64,000 bases of DNA from an uncultured Hungatella sp. Lineage in GTDB: Bacteria > Bacillota > Clostridia > Lachnospirales > Lachnospiraceae. The notes beneath the pieces were generated by a model. It saw only the letters and a program-made list of their open reading frames with translations, was not told where the DNA came from and ran no database searches. Where the stretch lies: the NCBI GenBank assembly GCA_910579515.1, contig CAJTUV010000005.1, positions 1 to 64,000 on the forward strand, read 5' to 3'. Below are positions 24,113 to 32,726 of this stretch, piece by piece. Each line of letters begins with the position of its first letter. Position 1 is the first letter of the stretch. The position numbers and the translations under genes were made by a program.

Positions 24113-24841
24113 CTATTGAAATTTTTTCAAATACTCTCCCACAGAACGGCTCATCTCTCTGGAGAAATCGCTGTTGTATTTCCGATTGCAAAAAGCCTGT
24201 ATCCAGCTCTCAAAATCCCGATCCTTATAATTTTTCTGGAACATCTCCTTTAAACCGTCTTCTGTCTTTTTCTCATACCTGTTTTCATGGACAATGTCCT
24301 TTAACTGGCAGCGTTCTGGCTTCTTTCTCTCCTTTTGCTGCTGGGTAGGATAACCAAATACCAGCATGGCAGCAGGAAACACATATTCAGGTAAATTTAA
24401 AAGTTCTCTGTGGACCTCGCATTGTTCCATCACATCTCCAATGTAGCAGGAACCGATTCCTAAGCTTTCCGCAGCCGTCACCGCATTCTGAGCAGCAATT
24501 ACAGTATCAGTTACAGCCAGCATTAAATCCCCTACTCCGGGCTTTCTGGGCTCACACTTTCCGGCCAGATAAGCATCATACCATTTCTGGCAGTCTGCAC
24601 AGAAAATCAAAACCATTTTCCCCTTAGCAATAAAGGGCTGATGATCACAAGTCTCAGAAAGCTTTTCCTTCAACTCCTGATCTGTAATATCCAAAATGGT
24701 GTAAAGCTGCTGGTTTCCCGCTGTAGGAGCCTCCATAGCAGCCTGCAAAATCACCTTCTTATCCTCCTCGGAAATAGGCTGATCTGTATACACGCGGACC
24801 GACTTGCGCTCCAAAAGCTCTTTTATGACTTCATTTCCCAT
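24113..24841 (-). CDS. Nitroreductase family FMN oxidoreductase
   Basis: A 242-residue NfsA/FRP-like flavoprotein. LLERKSVRVYTDQPIS near the N-terminus, EAPTAGNQQLY, the FMN-binding stretch AAQNAVTAAESLGIGSCYIGD and LVFGYPTQ are the family motifs. A C-terminal extension of about 60 residues, rich in charged and aromatic residues, goes beyond the minimal fold. It would use NAD(P)H to reduce quinones, nitro compounds or flavins; the physiological substrate is unknown. AAAAGGAGG precedes the ATG. It is the last gene of a three-gene run with a DUF2085 protein and a small membrane protein. Confidence 0.88.
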   Translation of the reverse strand: MGNEVIKELLERKSVRVYTDQPISEEDKKVILQAAMEAPTAGNQQLYTILDITDQELKEKLSETCDHQPFIAKGKMVLIFCADCQKWYDAYLAGKCEPRKPGVGDLMLAVTDTVIAAQNAVTAAESLGIGSCYIGDVMEQCEVHRELLNLPEYVFPAAMLVFGYPTQQQKERKKPERCQLKDIVHENRYEKKTEDGLKEMFQKNYKDRDFESWIQAFCNRKYNSDFSREMSRSVGEYLKKFQ

Positions 24842-24855
24842 GTGATACCCTCCTT

Positions 24856-25278
24856 TTATCCCACAATTCCCCTATATGGCAGGGCAAACAAAAAATATTC
24901 CATTCCCATCTCGACCTTTTCTTCATCCATAAACAATTTCAGAATCTCTCCTGCAATCATTACGCAGGTTCTGTGAAAATAGATGATAAGAAAGTCAAAG
25001 GCAATCCCAAACAAAAAGCCTGTGGCAAGTCTCCGGTAATTGGTACTCTCATAATGGGTCAGCAGTTGAAGAAAACCGTCCGCTACCATAGGCAGAGTCA
25101 TAAGAATCGTCACCGGAACACTGGCGTATCCTATAAAAACAGCAATAGGAATCCCAAATAGGATTCCTATTAATTCTCCTGTACATCTGGCACATATAGG
25201 AAATTGTCTGCCATGAAAGAAAAAGGAACGATCCGGCCTTGCATGACAGCCAAAAAAAATTCGTAAAAATTTTCCCAT
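24856..25278 (-). CDS. DUF2085 membrane protein
   Basis: A 140-residue protein with the DUF2085 signature CHARPDRSFFF...RQFPICARCTGELIG, where conserved cysteines and a histidine may bind metal, followed by three or four membrane segments. No function is known for the family. It starts one base after the small upstream membrane protein ends and lies 14 bases before the nitroreductase, which indicates an operon. Confidence 0.85.
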   Translation of the reverse strand: MGKFLRIFFGCHARPDRSFFFHGRQFPICARCTGELIGILFGIPIAVFIGYASVPVTILMTLPMVADGFLQLLTHYESTNYRRLATGFLFGIAFDFLIIYFHRTCVMIAGEILKLFMDEEKVEMGMEYFLFALPYRGIVG

Positions 25279-25279
25279 T

Positions 25280-25510
25280 TTATACCCCTGATGCGGCTAA
25301 ACCAACTCCCAGGACCATCATTAATACGTAGAATACAACATACACTACTACGCAAACCAAAGCGCCGATTCCAGCGGCCTTTGCTGTCTTAGGTTTGGTA
25401 TCTTTCCATACCAGGAAAAGAATCAAACCAACGATAGGAATACAGCAACCTAACAGGCCCCATAAAAACCCACCTTTATCAACCACTTCGTTTTGTCCGT
25501 TCTCACTCAT
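25280..25510 (-). CDS. Small two-helix membrane protein of unknown function
   Basis: Seventy-six residues: a polar N-terminus, a glycine-rich hydrophobic segment (GGFLWGLLGCCIPIVGLILFL), a WKDTKPKTAKAAG loop and a second helix. The pattern resembles small TM2/DUF4870-like proteins, but assignment is uncertain. GGGAGG before ATG 25510 decides the start over an upstream in-frame ATG. First gene of the run with DUF2085 and nitroreductase. Confidence 0.65.
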   Translation of the reverse strand: MSENGQNEVVDKGGFLWGLLGCCIPIVGLILFLVWKDTKPKTAKAAGIGALVCVVVYVVFYVLMMVLGVGLAASGV

Positions 25511-25670
25511 TGTGATACCTCCCTTATGTATTAGGTTTATAATGAAATCCAAGATATAGTATACGACTTTTTAGCGGTATTGTCCAGTAGTTTAGTGAAA
25601 ATTTTTAGAAACTGAAACAAAATTTCCGCATCTCCATTTTCTTATATTCAGAGAAAGACTATGTTATAAA

Positions 25671-26531
25671 TTAGCATGATGAAATCAGCATATATATTGT
25701 GCCATCTTCCGATATCCATGAATCATCTTCTTTGGCCGGAAGTCCTGTTGTGGGATTGATCGGAATTTCTTCTTTTATATTTTCATTAAAGAGTTCTTCC
25801 GGTGTTTTCCAGTAATCAATGTTGCATAGAAATAGTTCTTCATATCCAAACGATTTTGTAATGTACCATCTGCCATCCGCCGCTGCTGTTGCCATAGACA
25901 AAGTTTTATTTTTACATAGATCAGACTTGTTTAAATCGATTGACAAATTATTTGCCAGATTAGCAAAATAGAGAGAATCTTCCGTGCTGCGACATACAAA
26001 TCTTATAGGAATATTGATACTTCTGTTGCTTTCGTCATCTCCGTTATTTATTAGCCACTCCACGATATAGTCACGCAGTGCCAAATAGATAGGGTCATTT
26101 GAATAATCTTTTCTTCTGCCGTCTTTTGTATATTCAGTTCTGGTGACAACGTTCGCACCACATAGATATTGGCCGTCTGTCGGCTCTAAAACAACGGGAA
26201 CAAGAATGCTGTTTTGGGCTGTCACTTCTGGTGAAAACACAGGTAGATCAACTGTCAGGCATTCAATACGCACTTCTGTCTTTGGTGCGGCATTTTCCGC
26301 ATTATTCAGAGATGCTTTCCGTCCTTCCGCTTTCCCCAAATTCATAAAGTGCTGATACAGAGTGTTTTCATCTGTTCCGTATATCGCAGCCACATCAGGA
26401 TTTGTCTGTGCATAATACTCTGCGTCAAACACTGTTCCGTCGGGCATTGTCCGAGGGGCTGCAAATGCCGTAAGGCTGGAAGACAACCCTAAAATTCCTG
26501 ATAACAATACCAATACCATCTTCTTTCTCAT
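25671..26531 (-). CDS. Secreted protein of unknown function with an FDxxYYxxxNPDV module
   Basis: A 286-residue protein with a clear Sec signal peptide (KKMVLVLLSGILGLSS, cleavage near TAFAA). Residues about 35-75 contain one copy of a short module often found in clostridial surface proteins: FDAEYYAQTNPDVAAIYG, then YQHFMNLGKAEGRKAS. The remaining 200 residues show no recognisable family; they include VDLPVFSPEV and a C-terminal ISEDGTIYMLISS. No anchoring motif is seen, so it is probably released. The gene stands alone between the small membrane protein operon and a gene-poor stretch. Confidence 0.6.
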   Translation of the reverse strand: MRKKMVLVLLSGILGLSSSLTAFAAPRTMPDGTVFDAEYYAQTNPDVAAIYGTDENTLYQHFMNLGKAEGRKASLNNAENAAPKTEVRIECLTVDLPVFSPEVTAQNSILVPVVLEPTDGQYLCGANVVTRTEYTKDGRRKDYSNDPIYLALRDYIVEWLINNGDDESNRSINIPIRFVCRSTEDSLYFANLANNLSIDLNKSDLCKNKTLSMATAAADGRWYITKSFGYEELFLCNIDYWKTPEELFNENIKEEIPINPTTGLPAKEDDSWISEDGTIYMLISSC

Positions 26532-26669
26532 TTTTTATGTCTCCGTTTCATTTTTAGTAAGAGTATCATGAATTTACAGCTTCTTGTGGTGCTACTCCAT
26601 TTCGTTCTTGAATTCTCATTTTATTCTAGCATAACCGCTATATTTATACAAGCGAAATATAACACAAAC

Positions 26670-26711
26670 AAAAAAGGATATTTCTGAGCATATACAGAAA
26701 TATCCTTTTTT
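26670..26711. terminator. Strong bidirectional terminator-like hairpin in a gene-poor stretch
   Basis: AAAAAAGGATATTTCTG pairs with CAGAAATATCCTTTTTT. It works on both strands in principle. Neither flanking gene points toward it at close range, so it may have terminated a gene that is now lost. The sequence from 26532 to 26669 contains only the upstream region of the secreted-protein gene. Confidence 0.55.
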
Positions 26712-26785
26712 CATTTTTTTAGAATATTGCACAATTATATGTAAATAAAATCTGCTTATCCCTGAATGGTGCTTCTCAAACTATT

Positions 26786-26932
26786 ATGTTTGCAATATTT
26801 TCTTTTCCAAAAAACATACCTTATATTCTCGGGATTTTTGAAGATGTCTTCGATTATTTTAACAGGTTCCATAATGATGATGAAACATACTGCGGCTTTA
26901 AGATCTATGCGATTGACGAAACAGAATTATAA
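26786..26932 (+). pseudogene. Short protein fragment, probable gene remnant
   Basis: A 48-codon frame (ATG 26786, TAA 26930-26932) encoding a plausible folded C-terminus: FSFPKNIPYILGIFEDV, then YFNRFHNDDETYCGF and IYAIDETEL. The frame stays open upstream of the ATG to a TAG near 26720, and there is no ribosome binding site. It is followed at 26971-27004 by an imperfect hairpin (TAATTTTC/GAAAATTA). Most likely the tail of a truncated gene; family unknown. Confidence 0.35.
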
Positions 26933-27066
26933 TCAGTTTCTGGTGTACATTGACAGTCTCCAACTTCTATAACTTAACGGTAATTTTCAAAAGAAAATTA
27001 AGTTAAACGTCTTATATAATTAACTTTATGACATTGCTGTAAAAAGGCTTCTCGTTCACATTCGCC

Positions 27067-27150
27067 TGCAGAAGATGGGAGTCGAACCCACAAGGTATTA
27101 CTACCACACGGACCTGAACCGTGCGCGTCTGCCAATTCCGCCACTTCTGC
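27067..27150 (-). tRNA. tRNA-Leu (anticodon CAG), copy 1
   Basis: Class II tRNA, 84 bases. Acceptor GCAGAAG/CTTCTGC, anticodon loop TTCAGGT on CACGG/CCGTG, discriminator A, no encoded CCA. Nearly identical to the gene at 36008-36091 (one base differs in the variable arm region). Reads CUG codons. Confidence 0.95.
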
Positions 27151-27166
27151 AAAACTCACGTGTTTT

Positions 27167-27194
27167 ATTATACCATAATTTTTTTCATTGTCAA
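27167..27194 (-). promoter_or_regulatory. Promoter of tRNA-Leu(CAG) copy 1
   Basis: Minus strand TTGACA, 16 bases, TATAAT: a consensus pair ending 17 bases before the tRNA 5' end. It lies just beyond the stop of the M20 peptidase gene. Confidence 0.8.
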
Positions 27195-27203
27195 TCAGAT
27201 TTT

Positions 27204-28541
27204 TTAGCCCAAAAGTTCACACACAATCATGGAAAACGTCGCAATCCCATCTACCAGAACTTTCTCATCGAAATCAAAGGTAGCCGTATGCTGTGCAGAG
27301 GCCATATCTGTCATAGATCGCATATACGTAGCCTTCCCCCCATGCTCCTGGACCCGATTCATCATAAGGGAAATATCTTCGCTCCCCCAGTTCTGTGCAT
27401 TTTTGCAGGAGCTGACCCGCAAATGAGGCAGCGTCCGCTCTACAATCTGAGCAATCTCTTCCAAAAAGTCCTCGTCACTGTGCTGAGATTCTGCTGATCC
27501 CTGAAGTACCATTTCGCATCTGCAGCCAGCCATTTTTGCGGCTCCCTCACAGATCTGTCTGGCCTGCTCGTCCATGTATCGGTTAATCTTCGTCGTATGA
27601 CCGCGGACCTCAAATTGAATCATGGCATAGTCAGGCACCACATTTCTCCCTGTTCCGCCCTGAATCTTTCCCACATTTACACGAGTAATTCCTTCGCTGT
27701 GTCTGGGAATCGCCGTCAAATTCAAAACTGCATTGGCTGCAGCCACAATCGCGCTGGCGCCCTTTTCTGGAAATCCGCCTGCATGAGCCGCCTGTCCATA
27801 AAAGAAAGCGTCATATTTGCTGGTAGCTAAAGAGCCCCAGGTGCCAGGCGTCACATCACCGTCATCCGGCCCCTTTGTAGGCGCGACATGAGTTCCCACG
27901 AAATAATCCACGTCGTCTAAATGGCCATGCTCCACAATGGCTCTGGCTCCCTTTACCCCTTCTTCTCCAGGTTGGAAAATCAGCTTTATCGTGCCATGGA
28001 GCTGTTTGCGCATCTGCCACAAAACCTCAGCAGTTCCCAGTCCGATAGCCGCATGAGCATCATGGCCGCAGGCATGCATCACCCCAGGATTCTGGGAAGA
28101 AAATCCCTCCCTGAAAGGCCGATGAGCTTCTGATGCCTCCTCAATAAGTCCCAGTGCGTCGATATCAAACCGCAGGCCCACTACAGGCCCCTCTCCACAC
28201 CGAAGGATTCCGATTACCCCTGTAAATCCCTGTTTCATCTCTTCGGTCAAATACTCTGTTGGAACGTTCTGATTCAGCACTTCCTCTGCATGTTTTTGTA
28301 ATTCTTCTTTAGAAGGAAGACCAATTCTGGCTGTATCAAGACAGACCTGCCGTCCTGTCAGCACTTCATATCCTAATTCTGTCAACGTTTTTGCTATCAC
28401 CGCAGAAGTGCGCATCTCATACCAGGCCGTCTCAGGAAAACGATGGAAGTCTCTTCTCCTCTCCCTGCTCTTCTCTCCCAGCGCCTCTGCAAGGTTTAAA
28501 ACCTCTTTGGCAATTTCCTTTTCTTTCTGTCCCTGAATCAT
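27204..28541 (-). CDS. M20-family amidohydrolase (AbgA/AbgB-like aminoacyl hydrolase)
   Basis: A 445-residue metallohydrolase. The M20 fold is marked by HRFPETAWYE near residue 33, RFDIDAL, HACGHDAHAAIGLGTA near 155 with metal ligands, QPGEEGVKGARAIVE with the catalytic glutamate, THVAPTKGPDDG, and the dimerisation-domain end IQFEVRGHT. Closest in character to p-aminobenzoyl-glutamate or N-acyl amino acid hydrolases; the exact substrate cannot be read off. AGGAGG precedes the ATG. It is divergent from the PfkB kinase gene and has no linked transporter gene, so it probably acts on an intracellular amide. Confidence 0.85.
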   Translation of the reverse strand: MIQGQKEKEIAKEVLNLAEALGEKSRERRRDFHRFPETAWYEMRTSAVIAKTLTELGYEVLTGRQVCLDTARIGLPSKEELQKHAEEVLNQNVPTEYLTEEMKQGFTGVIGILRCGEGPVVGLRFDIDALGLIEEASEAHRPFREGFSSQNPGVMHACGHDAHAAIGLGTAEVLWQMRKQLHGTIKLIFQPGEEGVKGARAIVEHGHLDDVDYFVGTHVAPTKGPDDGDVTPGTWGSLATSKYDAFFYGQAAHAGGFPEKGASAIVAAANAVLNLTAIPRHSEGITRVNVGKIQGGTGRNVVPDYAMIQFEVRGHTTKINRYMDEQARQICEGAAKMAGCRCEMVLQGSAESQHSDEDFLEEIAQIVERTLPHLRVSSCKNAQNWGSEDISLMMNRVQEHGGKATYMRSMTDMASAQHTATFDFDEKVLVDGIATFSMIVCELLG

Positions 28542-28691
28542 TTTTTCCTCCTGTTCTTCTCTATGGACTTTTTATCTATCAGTTTATAAGATTTCTCCTG
28601 TAATTGCAATACGCTTCAAATCAAGTAGAAAAATTCCGGTTCTTATAGTAAAATAAATAGGAATAAACCTTAAGATAAGGAGAGATTCTTT

Positions 28692-29600
28692 ATGAAACCG
28701 GCTCTTATTATTGGCTCCACTTGTGTGGATGTGATTATCAGTCTTGACCATCTTCCCAAAACAGAGGAAAATCTTCACCCACACTCTCAAACTATGGCCC
28801 TGGGCGGCTGTGCCTACAATGTAGCTGCTGTCATGAGGCTGCTTCATGCTCCTCATACCTTCATAAGTCCTGTCGGCACAGGCGCCTATGGAGATTTTGT
28901 AGAAAATCAGATGGCGAAACAACATATTCCTGTAACTGTCCGCGTCCCTGACCAGGAAAACGGCTGCTGTTACTGTCTGGTAGAGTCCACAGGAGAACGA
29001 ACCTTCCTCTCTCTCCACGGCGCAGAATATACCTTCCAAAAATCCTGGATGGAACCGTATCCGGCGCAAAACTATGATCTTACCTATATCTGCGGCCTGG
29101 AAATCGAAGAGCCCACTGGCCTTTCTCTTATTGAATATTTAGAAGAGCACAGGGAACTTACCGTCTGCTATGCTCCGGGTCCGAGAGGCGTAAACATCCC
29201 TCAGGAAAAAAACAGCCGTATCATGGATCTTCATCCGATTCTACATATCAATGAGCAGGAAGCTCTGGCTTTAAGCAACCAAGAGGATCATGAAACAGCC
29301 GCCTTCTATCTTCAGAAGAGGACCAAAAACACGGTTATTATCACATTGGGAGCCAAAGGAGCTTACTGCTTGGAAAAGAACGGGCAGAATTATCTGATTC
29401 CCTCTGTTCCCGTAAAAAAAATTGGAGACACCATAGGCGCTGGAGACGCCCATATTGGAGCAATTCTGGCCTGTTTAACCATGGATATACCCCTTTATGA
29501 GGCAATCGCCTATGCAAATCAAATCTCTGCAGCCGTGGTAGGTGTTCATGGAGCCACTCTGCCCCCAGAAGCTTTGCCGCCTCTTCCACAGTTGTCATAA
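28692..29600 (+). CDS. PfkB-family carbohydrate kinase
   Basis: A 302-residue ribokinase-like sugar or nucleoside kinase. The N-terminal GGCAYNVAAVMRLL and C-terminal TIGAGDAHIGAILA (anion hole with catalytic aspartate) are the two PfkB signatures; IITLGAKGAYC lies between. GAGDAH instead of GAGDAF/S is a slight departure. Substrate could be a sugar, sugar phosphate or nucleoside. AAGGAG is well spaced before ATG 28692. The gene is alone on the plus strand and ends at a bidirectional terminator facing the transporter operon. Confidence 0.85.
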   Translation: MKPALIIGSTCVDVIISLDHLPKTEENLHPHSQTMALGGCAYNVAAVMRLLHAPHTFISPVGTGAYGDFVENQMAKQHIPVTVRVPDQENGCCYCLVESTGERTFLSLHGAEYTFQKSWMEPYPAQNYDLTYICGLEIEEPTGLSLIEYLEEHRELTVCYAPGPRGVNIPQEKNSRIMDLHPILHINEQEALALSNQEDHETAAFYLQKRTKNTVIITLGAKGAYCLEKNGQNYLIPSVPVKKIGDTIGAGDAHIGAILACLTMDIPLYEAIAYANQISAAVVGVHGATLPPEALPPLPQLS

Positions 29601-29615
29601 ACCATTTGAAACAAT

Positions 29616-29652
29616 AAGGACGAAAATAGGGCCGCTCCCTGTTTTCGTCCTT
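29616..29652. terminator. Bidirectional terminator between the PfkB kinase and the Pot-type operon
   Basis: AAGGACGAAAATAGGG pairs with CCCTGTTTTCGTCCTT (one mismatch) around CCGCT. It serves the convergent kinase gene and the importer operon. Confidence 0.8.
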
Positions 29653-29669
29653 ACACATATCAAAACACA

Positions 29670-30449
29670 CTAGACCACGCTCTTTAATCCCAAAGTCTTT
29701 TCAATCACCAGCATGACTCCCAGAGTAATAACCATCAAAAGAGTCGCCAAGGCTGCGATAGTCGGATCAAAATGATACTCCACATACGCCATCATCTCAA
29801 TAGGCAGAACCGATACTCCTGCACTGGTAAGAAACGCAGACAGAGACACATTGTTAAACGAATTGATCACCGCCATAATACAGGCAGACACAATTCCAGA
29901 CTTAATGTTTGGCAATAAAATGTGAACAAAGGTATAAAGATTTCCTGCTCCTAAAATTTTGGCTGCCTCCTCCATAGAAAAATCAAAATTAGCCAAGCTG
30001 GAGGTGACTACCCGCATCACATAGGGAATAGACAATATGGTATGGCCGATCAAAAGACTTGGCATAGCCGGAAGCTTAAAGCGGTTCACCACATAACGAA
30101 GCATCACAAAGCCCAGCACAATGACCGGAATCAATACAGGAGAAAGAAACAATCCCTTGATCAATTCTTTTCCCTTAAAGCGATACCGGTTCAGGGCGTA
30201 AGCCGCTGGAAGTCCCAGAATGAGAGCAATAAACGTACCGCCGAACGCAATGATAACACTGTTTTTCGCCGCGCTTATAAAAGACTTCACCTTTATAATC
30301 TGCTCATACCACTGTAAGGTGAATCCCTCTCCCGGAAACTTCAGATAGGTAGTATTGCTAAATGATGCCGCCATTATAACCAAAAGCGGACCAATCAGAA
30401 AGATATACACCAGAATGGTGATAAAAAGCAAAGCCTTACTCTTTTTCAT
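29670..30449 (-). CDS. ABC importer permease, PotC-like
   Basis: A 259-residue inner-membrane permease with six predicted helices. The EAA loop that docks with the ATPase is FSMEEAAKILGAGNLYTFVHILLPN. The N-terminal IGPLLVIMAASFSNT and the LSIPYVMRVV stretch are typical of the spermidine/putrescine-type (PotC/YdcV) subgroup. It is the last gene of a six-gene operon and partners the PotB-like permease encoded earlier in it. AAAAGGAG precedes the ATG. Substrate inferred only as a cationic amine-like compound. Confidence 0.88.
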   Translation of the reverse strand: MKKSKALLFITILVYIFLIGPLLVIMAASFSNTTYLKFPGEGFTLQWYEQIIKVKSFISAAKNSVIIAFGGTFIALILGLPAAYALNRYRFKGKELIKGLFLSPVLIPVIVLGFVMLRYVVNRFKLPAMPSLLIGHTILSIPYVMRVVTSSLANFDFSMEEAAKILGAGNLYTFVHILLPNIKSGIVSACIMAVINSFNNVSLSAFLTSAGVSVLPIEMMAYVEYHFDPTIAALATLLMVITLGVMLVIEKTLGLKSVV

Positions 30450-30479
30450 GGGACACTCCTTTTATCTGCCTCTAATCAG

Positions 30480-31637
30480 TTACTGTACAGAAAACAGCTC
30501 ATTCCACTTCTCTGTCCATCCTGCTTTGTTTGTATTAATTACAGACCAATCAGGAATCTGCAGATTATCAATCATTTCCTTACCATAGGTAAAGTTAGCC
30601 GACTGCTCTGGAGTCAGTTCCACATCAGTGCGGACTGGAGAATCTACACCGTCCAAAGCCTCTGCAAGCTGAACTTCCTTAGAAATATAGAAATCAATAA
30701 ACGCCTCTGCCAATTCCTTGTTCTCACAGCCTTTTAAAATATTCAGAGTATTAAAGCCGCTGTAAGAAGCCTCTGTCGGATCTACCCAGATATAATCTTC
30801 AGAAGCGGACTTTGCAGTTGTGTAGGAAAAGTCAAGAAGAACGCCTACAGAAATTTCCCCCTGATTTAACATGGTAATGGTATCATTGGCACTTGTATAA
30901 GTTTTCTTTACATTTGGTTTTAATTCCGCCAGTTTTTCAAAAATGGCGTCATCGTCTTTTCCAGGAGTCAGATTTGACATGGCTGCGACGGAGTAATAGA
31001 ATAATGGGCCTGATGTCGTGGTAATGTCAGGAATTGCAATCTGGCCCTTTAGCTCTGGACTCCACAAATCCGCCCAGGAAGTAATTTCAATAGGGCAGGT
31101 AGCGCTGTCATACACAATACCAAGACGGTTAAAAGTATACGCTGGGCCGTACTCGGAACCAAAAGGAGCTTTTGCATTCTCATATAATGCATCCAGATTA
31201 GTCAAATGGCTGGAATCGAGCGGTTCAACCAGACCTTCGTCAATCAAGTCCACGACAAAAGCATCGCCGATAATCACCACGTCGTAGCTGCCTGGAGCCT
31301 CTTTAATCTTCGTGACACGCTCTGCGTTCTTACCGCCTTCCACGATTAATTCACAGCCGGTTGCTTCCATAAAGGGATCATATACATTCTTTTGAAGCAG
31401 CTCTGCATTAAACGAGAAGGTAGACACCGTCAGTTTCTGACCTTCAAAATTGGGGAGCTCATTACCTGCCTGAGCCTCTGTCTCACCTTCAGCTTCTGCC
31501 TTTGTGGTCTCTGCAGCCTTTGTTTCTGTGGATGCAGTAGTAGCCGCCGTGGTCTCATTAGCGGAAGAACCTCCGCAGCCTGCCAGGGAAACAGCCATTG
31601 CCATTGCCAGCAATACACTTAGGGTTTTCTTTTTCAT
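30480..31637 (-). CDS. Extracellular substrate-binding lipoprotein, PotD-like
   Basis: A 385-residue lipoprotein: signal peptide KKKTLSVLLAMAMAVSLAGC with the lipobox LAGC, then a Thr/Ala/Glu-rich linker to about residue 65. The mature domain (KLTVSTFSF, then YDVVIIGDAFVVDLI, RLGIVYDSAT and WADLWSPELKGQIAIPD) is the family of spermidine/putrescine-binding proteins. It delivers substrate to the two permeases in the same operon. Placement of the binding-protein gene between the ATPase and PotC-like genes is unusual compared with potABCD, where potD is last. Confidence 0.88.
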   Translation of the reverse strand: MKKKTLSVLLAMAMAVSLAGCGGSSANETTAATTASTETKAAETTKAEAEGETEAQAGNELPNFEGQKLTVSTFSFNAELLQKNVYDPFMEATGCELIVEGGKNAERVTKIKEAPGSYDVVIIGDAFVVDLIDEGLVEPLDSSHLTNLDALYENAKAPFGSEYGPAYTFNRLGIVYDSATCPIEITSWADLWSPELKGQIAIPDITTTSGPLFYYSVAAMSNLTPGKDDDAIFEKLAELKPNVKKTYTSANDTITMLNQGEISVGVLLDFSYTTAKSASEDYIWVDPTEASYSGFNTLNILKGCENKELAEAFIDFYISKEVQLAEALDGVDSPVRTDVELTPEQSANFTYGKEMIDNLQIPDWSVINTNKAGWTEKWNELFSVQ

Positions 31638-31655
31638 AATCGTTTCTCCTTTTCC

Positions 31656-32693
31656 TTAAAGCAAAATAATTTTATTGGGAGTCAGGGATAAGGTCACCTG
31701 TTCTCCGCTTTTGTAAACACTTTCCTGGTCTGTGCTTACCTCAAACTCTCCAATTTCTGTACGGATGTTGTATTGATTACGCTTTCCAAGAAAGGTACTT
31801 ACCATAATTTCGCCCCGCAAAGGGTTGACTACCTCAAAATTGTCTGGAACAATCTGAATATCCTCTGGTCGGATACAAGCCTTAAAAGAATCTTTGTCGC
31901 CTGTCTCCTCCACCTGGAACCGACTGCCGTTCGACGCCAAAAAGACGCCCTTCTTTTCTGTTTTCTTTAAATCCAAAAAGTTTTCAAATCCTACAAATCG
32001 TGCGATAAACTCTGTCTTGGGGTGATTGTAGATAACGGAAGGCGCATCCATCTGTTCAATAACGCCATGGTTCATAATTGCAACCTTGTCCGAAATCGCA
32101 AAACACTCCTCCTGGTCATGGGTTACATAAATTGCTGTAAACCCAAATTTCTGCTGAAGGCGGCGGATCTCCACTCTCATCTTCACCCGCAGTTTTGCAT
32201 CCAGATTACTTAAAGGCTCGTCTAACAAAAGCAAATCCGGCTTAATCACCAGCGCTCTTGCCAAAGCCACTCTCTGTCTCTGACCGCCCGACATTTCTCT
32301 TGGGAAACGATTTTCAAATCCCTGCAAATCAACAGTAGCCAGCATCTCCATCACTTCTTTTTTTATCTCTTCTTTTGGCATTTTCCGCATCTTTAAACCA
32401 AAAGCCACATTGTCAAAAACCGTCATATGGGGAAACAGGGCATAACTTTGAAACACAAAACCAAAGTTCCTCTTATTCAGAGGCACCTGTGTATAGTCCT
32501 TTCCATCAAAGACAAATTTTCCGTTCATAGGGCTGGAAAAACCGGCGATCAGACGCAGGGTTGTAGTCTTTCCACATCCGCTGGAGCCTAACAAAGATAC
32601 CAGCTCTCCCTTTTCCACCTGGAAATCCAAATCTTTTAAGATCACATTTTTATCATATCCCGCAGTAATATTCTGCAGCTCCAAAAGTGCCAT
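31656..32693 (-). CDS. ABC importer ATPase, PotA-like
   Basis: A 345-residue ATPase: Walker A GSSGCGKTT near 36, Q-loop SYALFPH, signature SGGQRQR near 135, Walker B LLLLDEPLSNLDA, and H-loop YVTHDQEE. The C-terminal 110 residues form a TOBE domain (FKACIRPEDIQI, later GEIMVSTFLGK) as in PotA/MalK-type importers. It energises the two permeases of this operon. ATAAAGGAG precedes the ATG; the gene lies 18 bases before the binding-protein gene. Confidence 0.93.
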   Translation of the reverse strand: MALLELQNITAGYDKNVILKDLDFQVEKGELVSLLGSSGCGKTTTLRLIAGFSSPMNGKFVFDGKDYTQVPLNKRNFGFVFQSYALFPHMTVFDNVAFGLKMRKMPKEEIKKEVMEMLATVDLQGFENRFPREMSGGQRQRVALARALVIKPDLLLLDEPLSNLDAKLRVKMRVEIRRLQQKFGFTAIYVTHDQEECFAISDKVAIMNHGVIEQMDAPSVIYNHPKTEFIARFVGFENFLDLKKTEKKGVFLASNGSRFQVEETGDKDSFKACIRPEDIQIVPDNFEVVNPLRGEIMVSTFLGKRNQYNIRTEIGEFEVSTDQESVYKSGEQVTLSLTPNKIILL

Positions 32694-32726
32694 AATATTC
32701 TCCTTTATTCTTATGAAGGCAGTTTT

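Noticed and set aside
23928..24191. Minus-strand frame of 87 codons across the tRNA-Leu gene
   Set aside because: It includes the tRNA and its terminator and cannot be a protein gene.
26671..26711. Possible CRISPR-like or repeat element because of A/T-rich symmetric sequence
   Set aside because: Single copy, no regularly spaced repeats nearby; it is a plain hairpin with flanking A and T runs.
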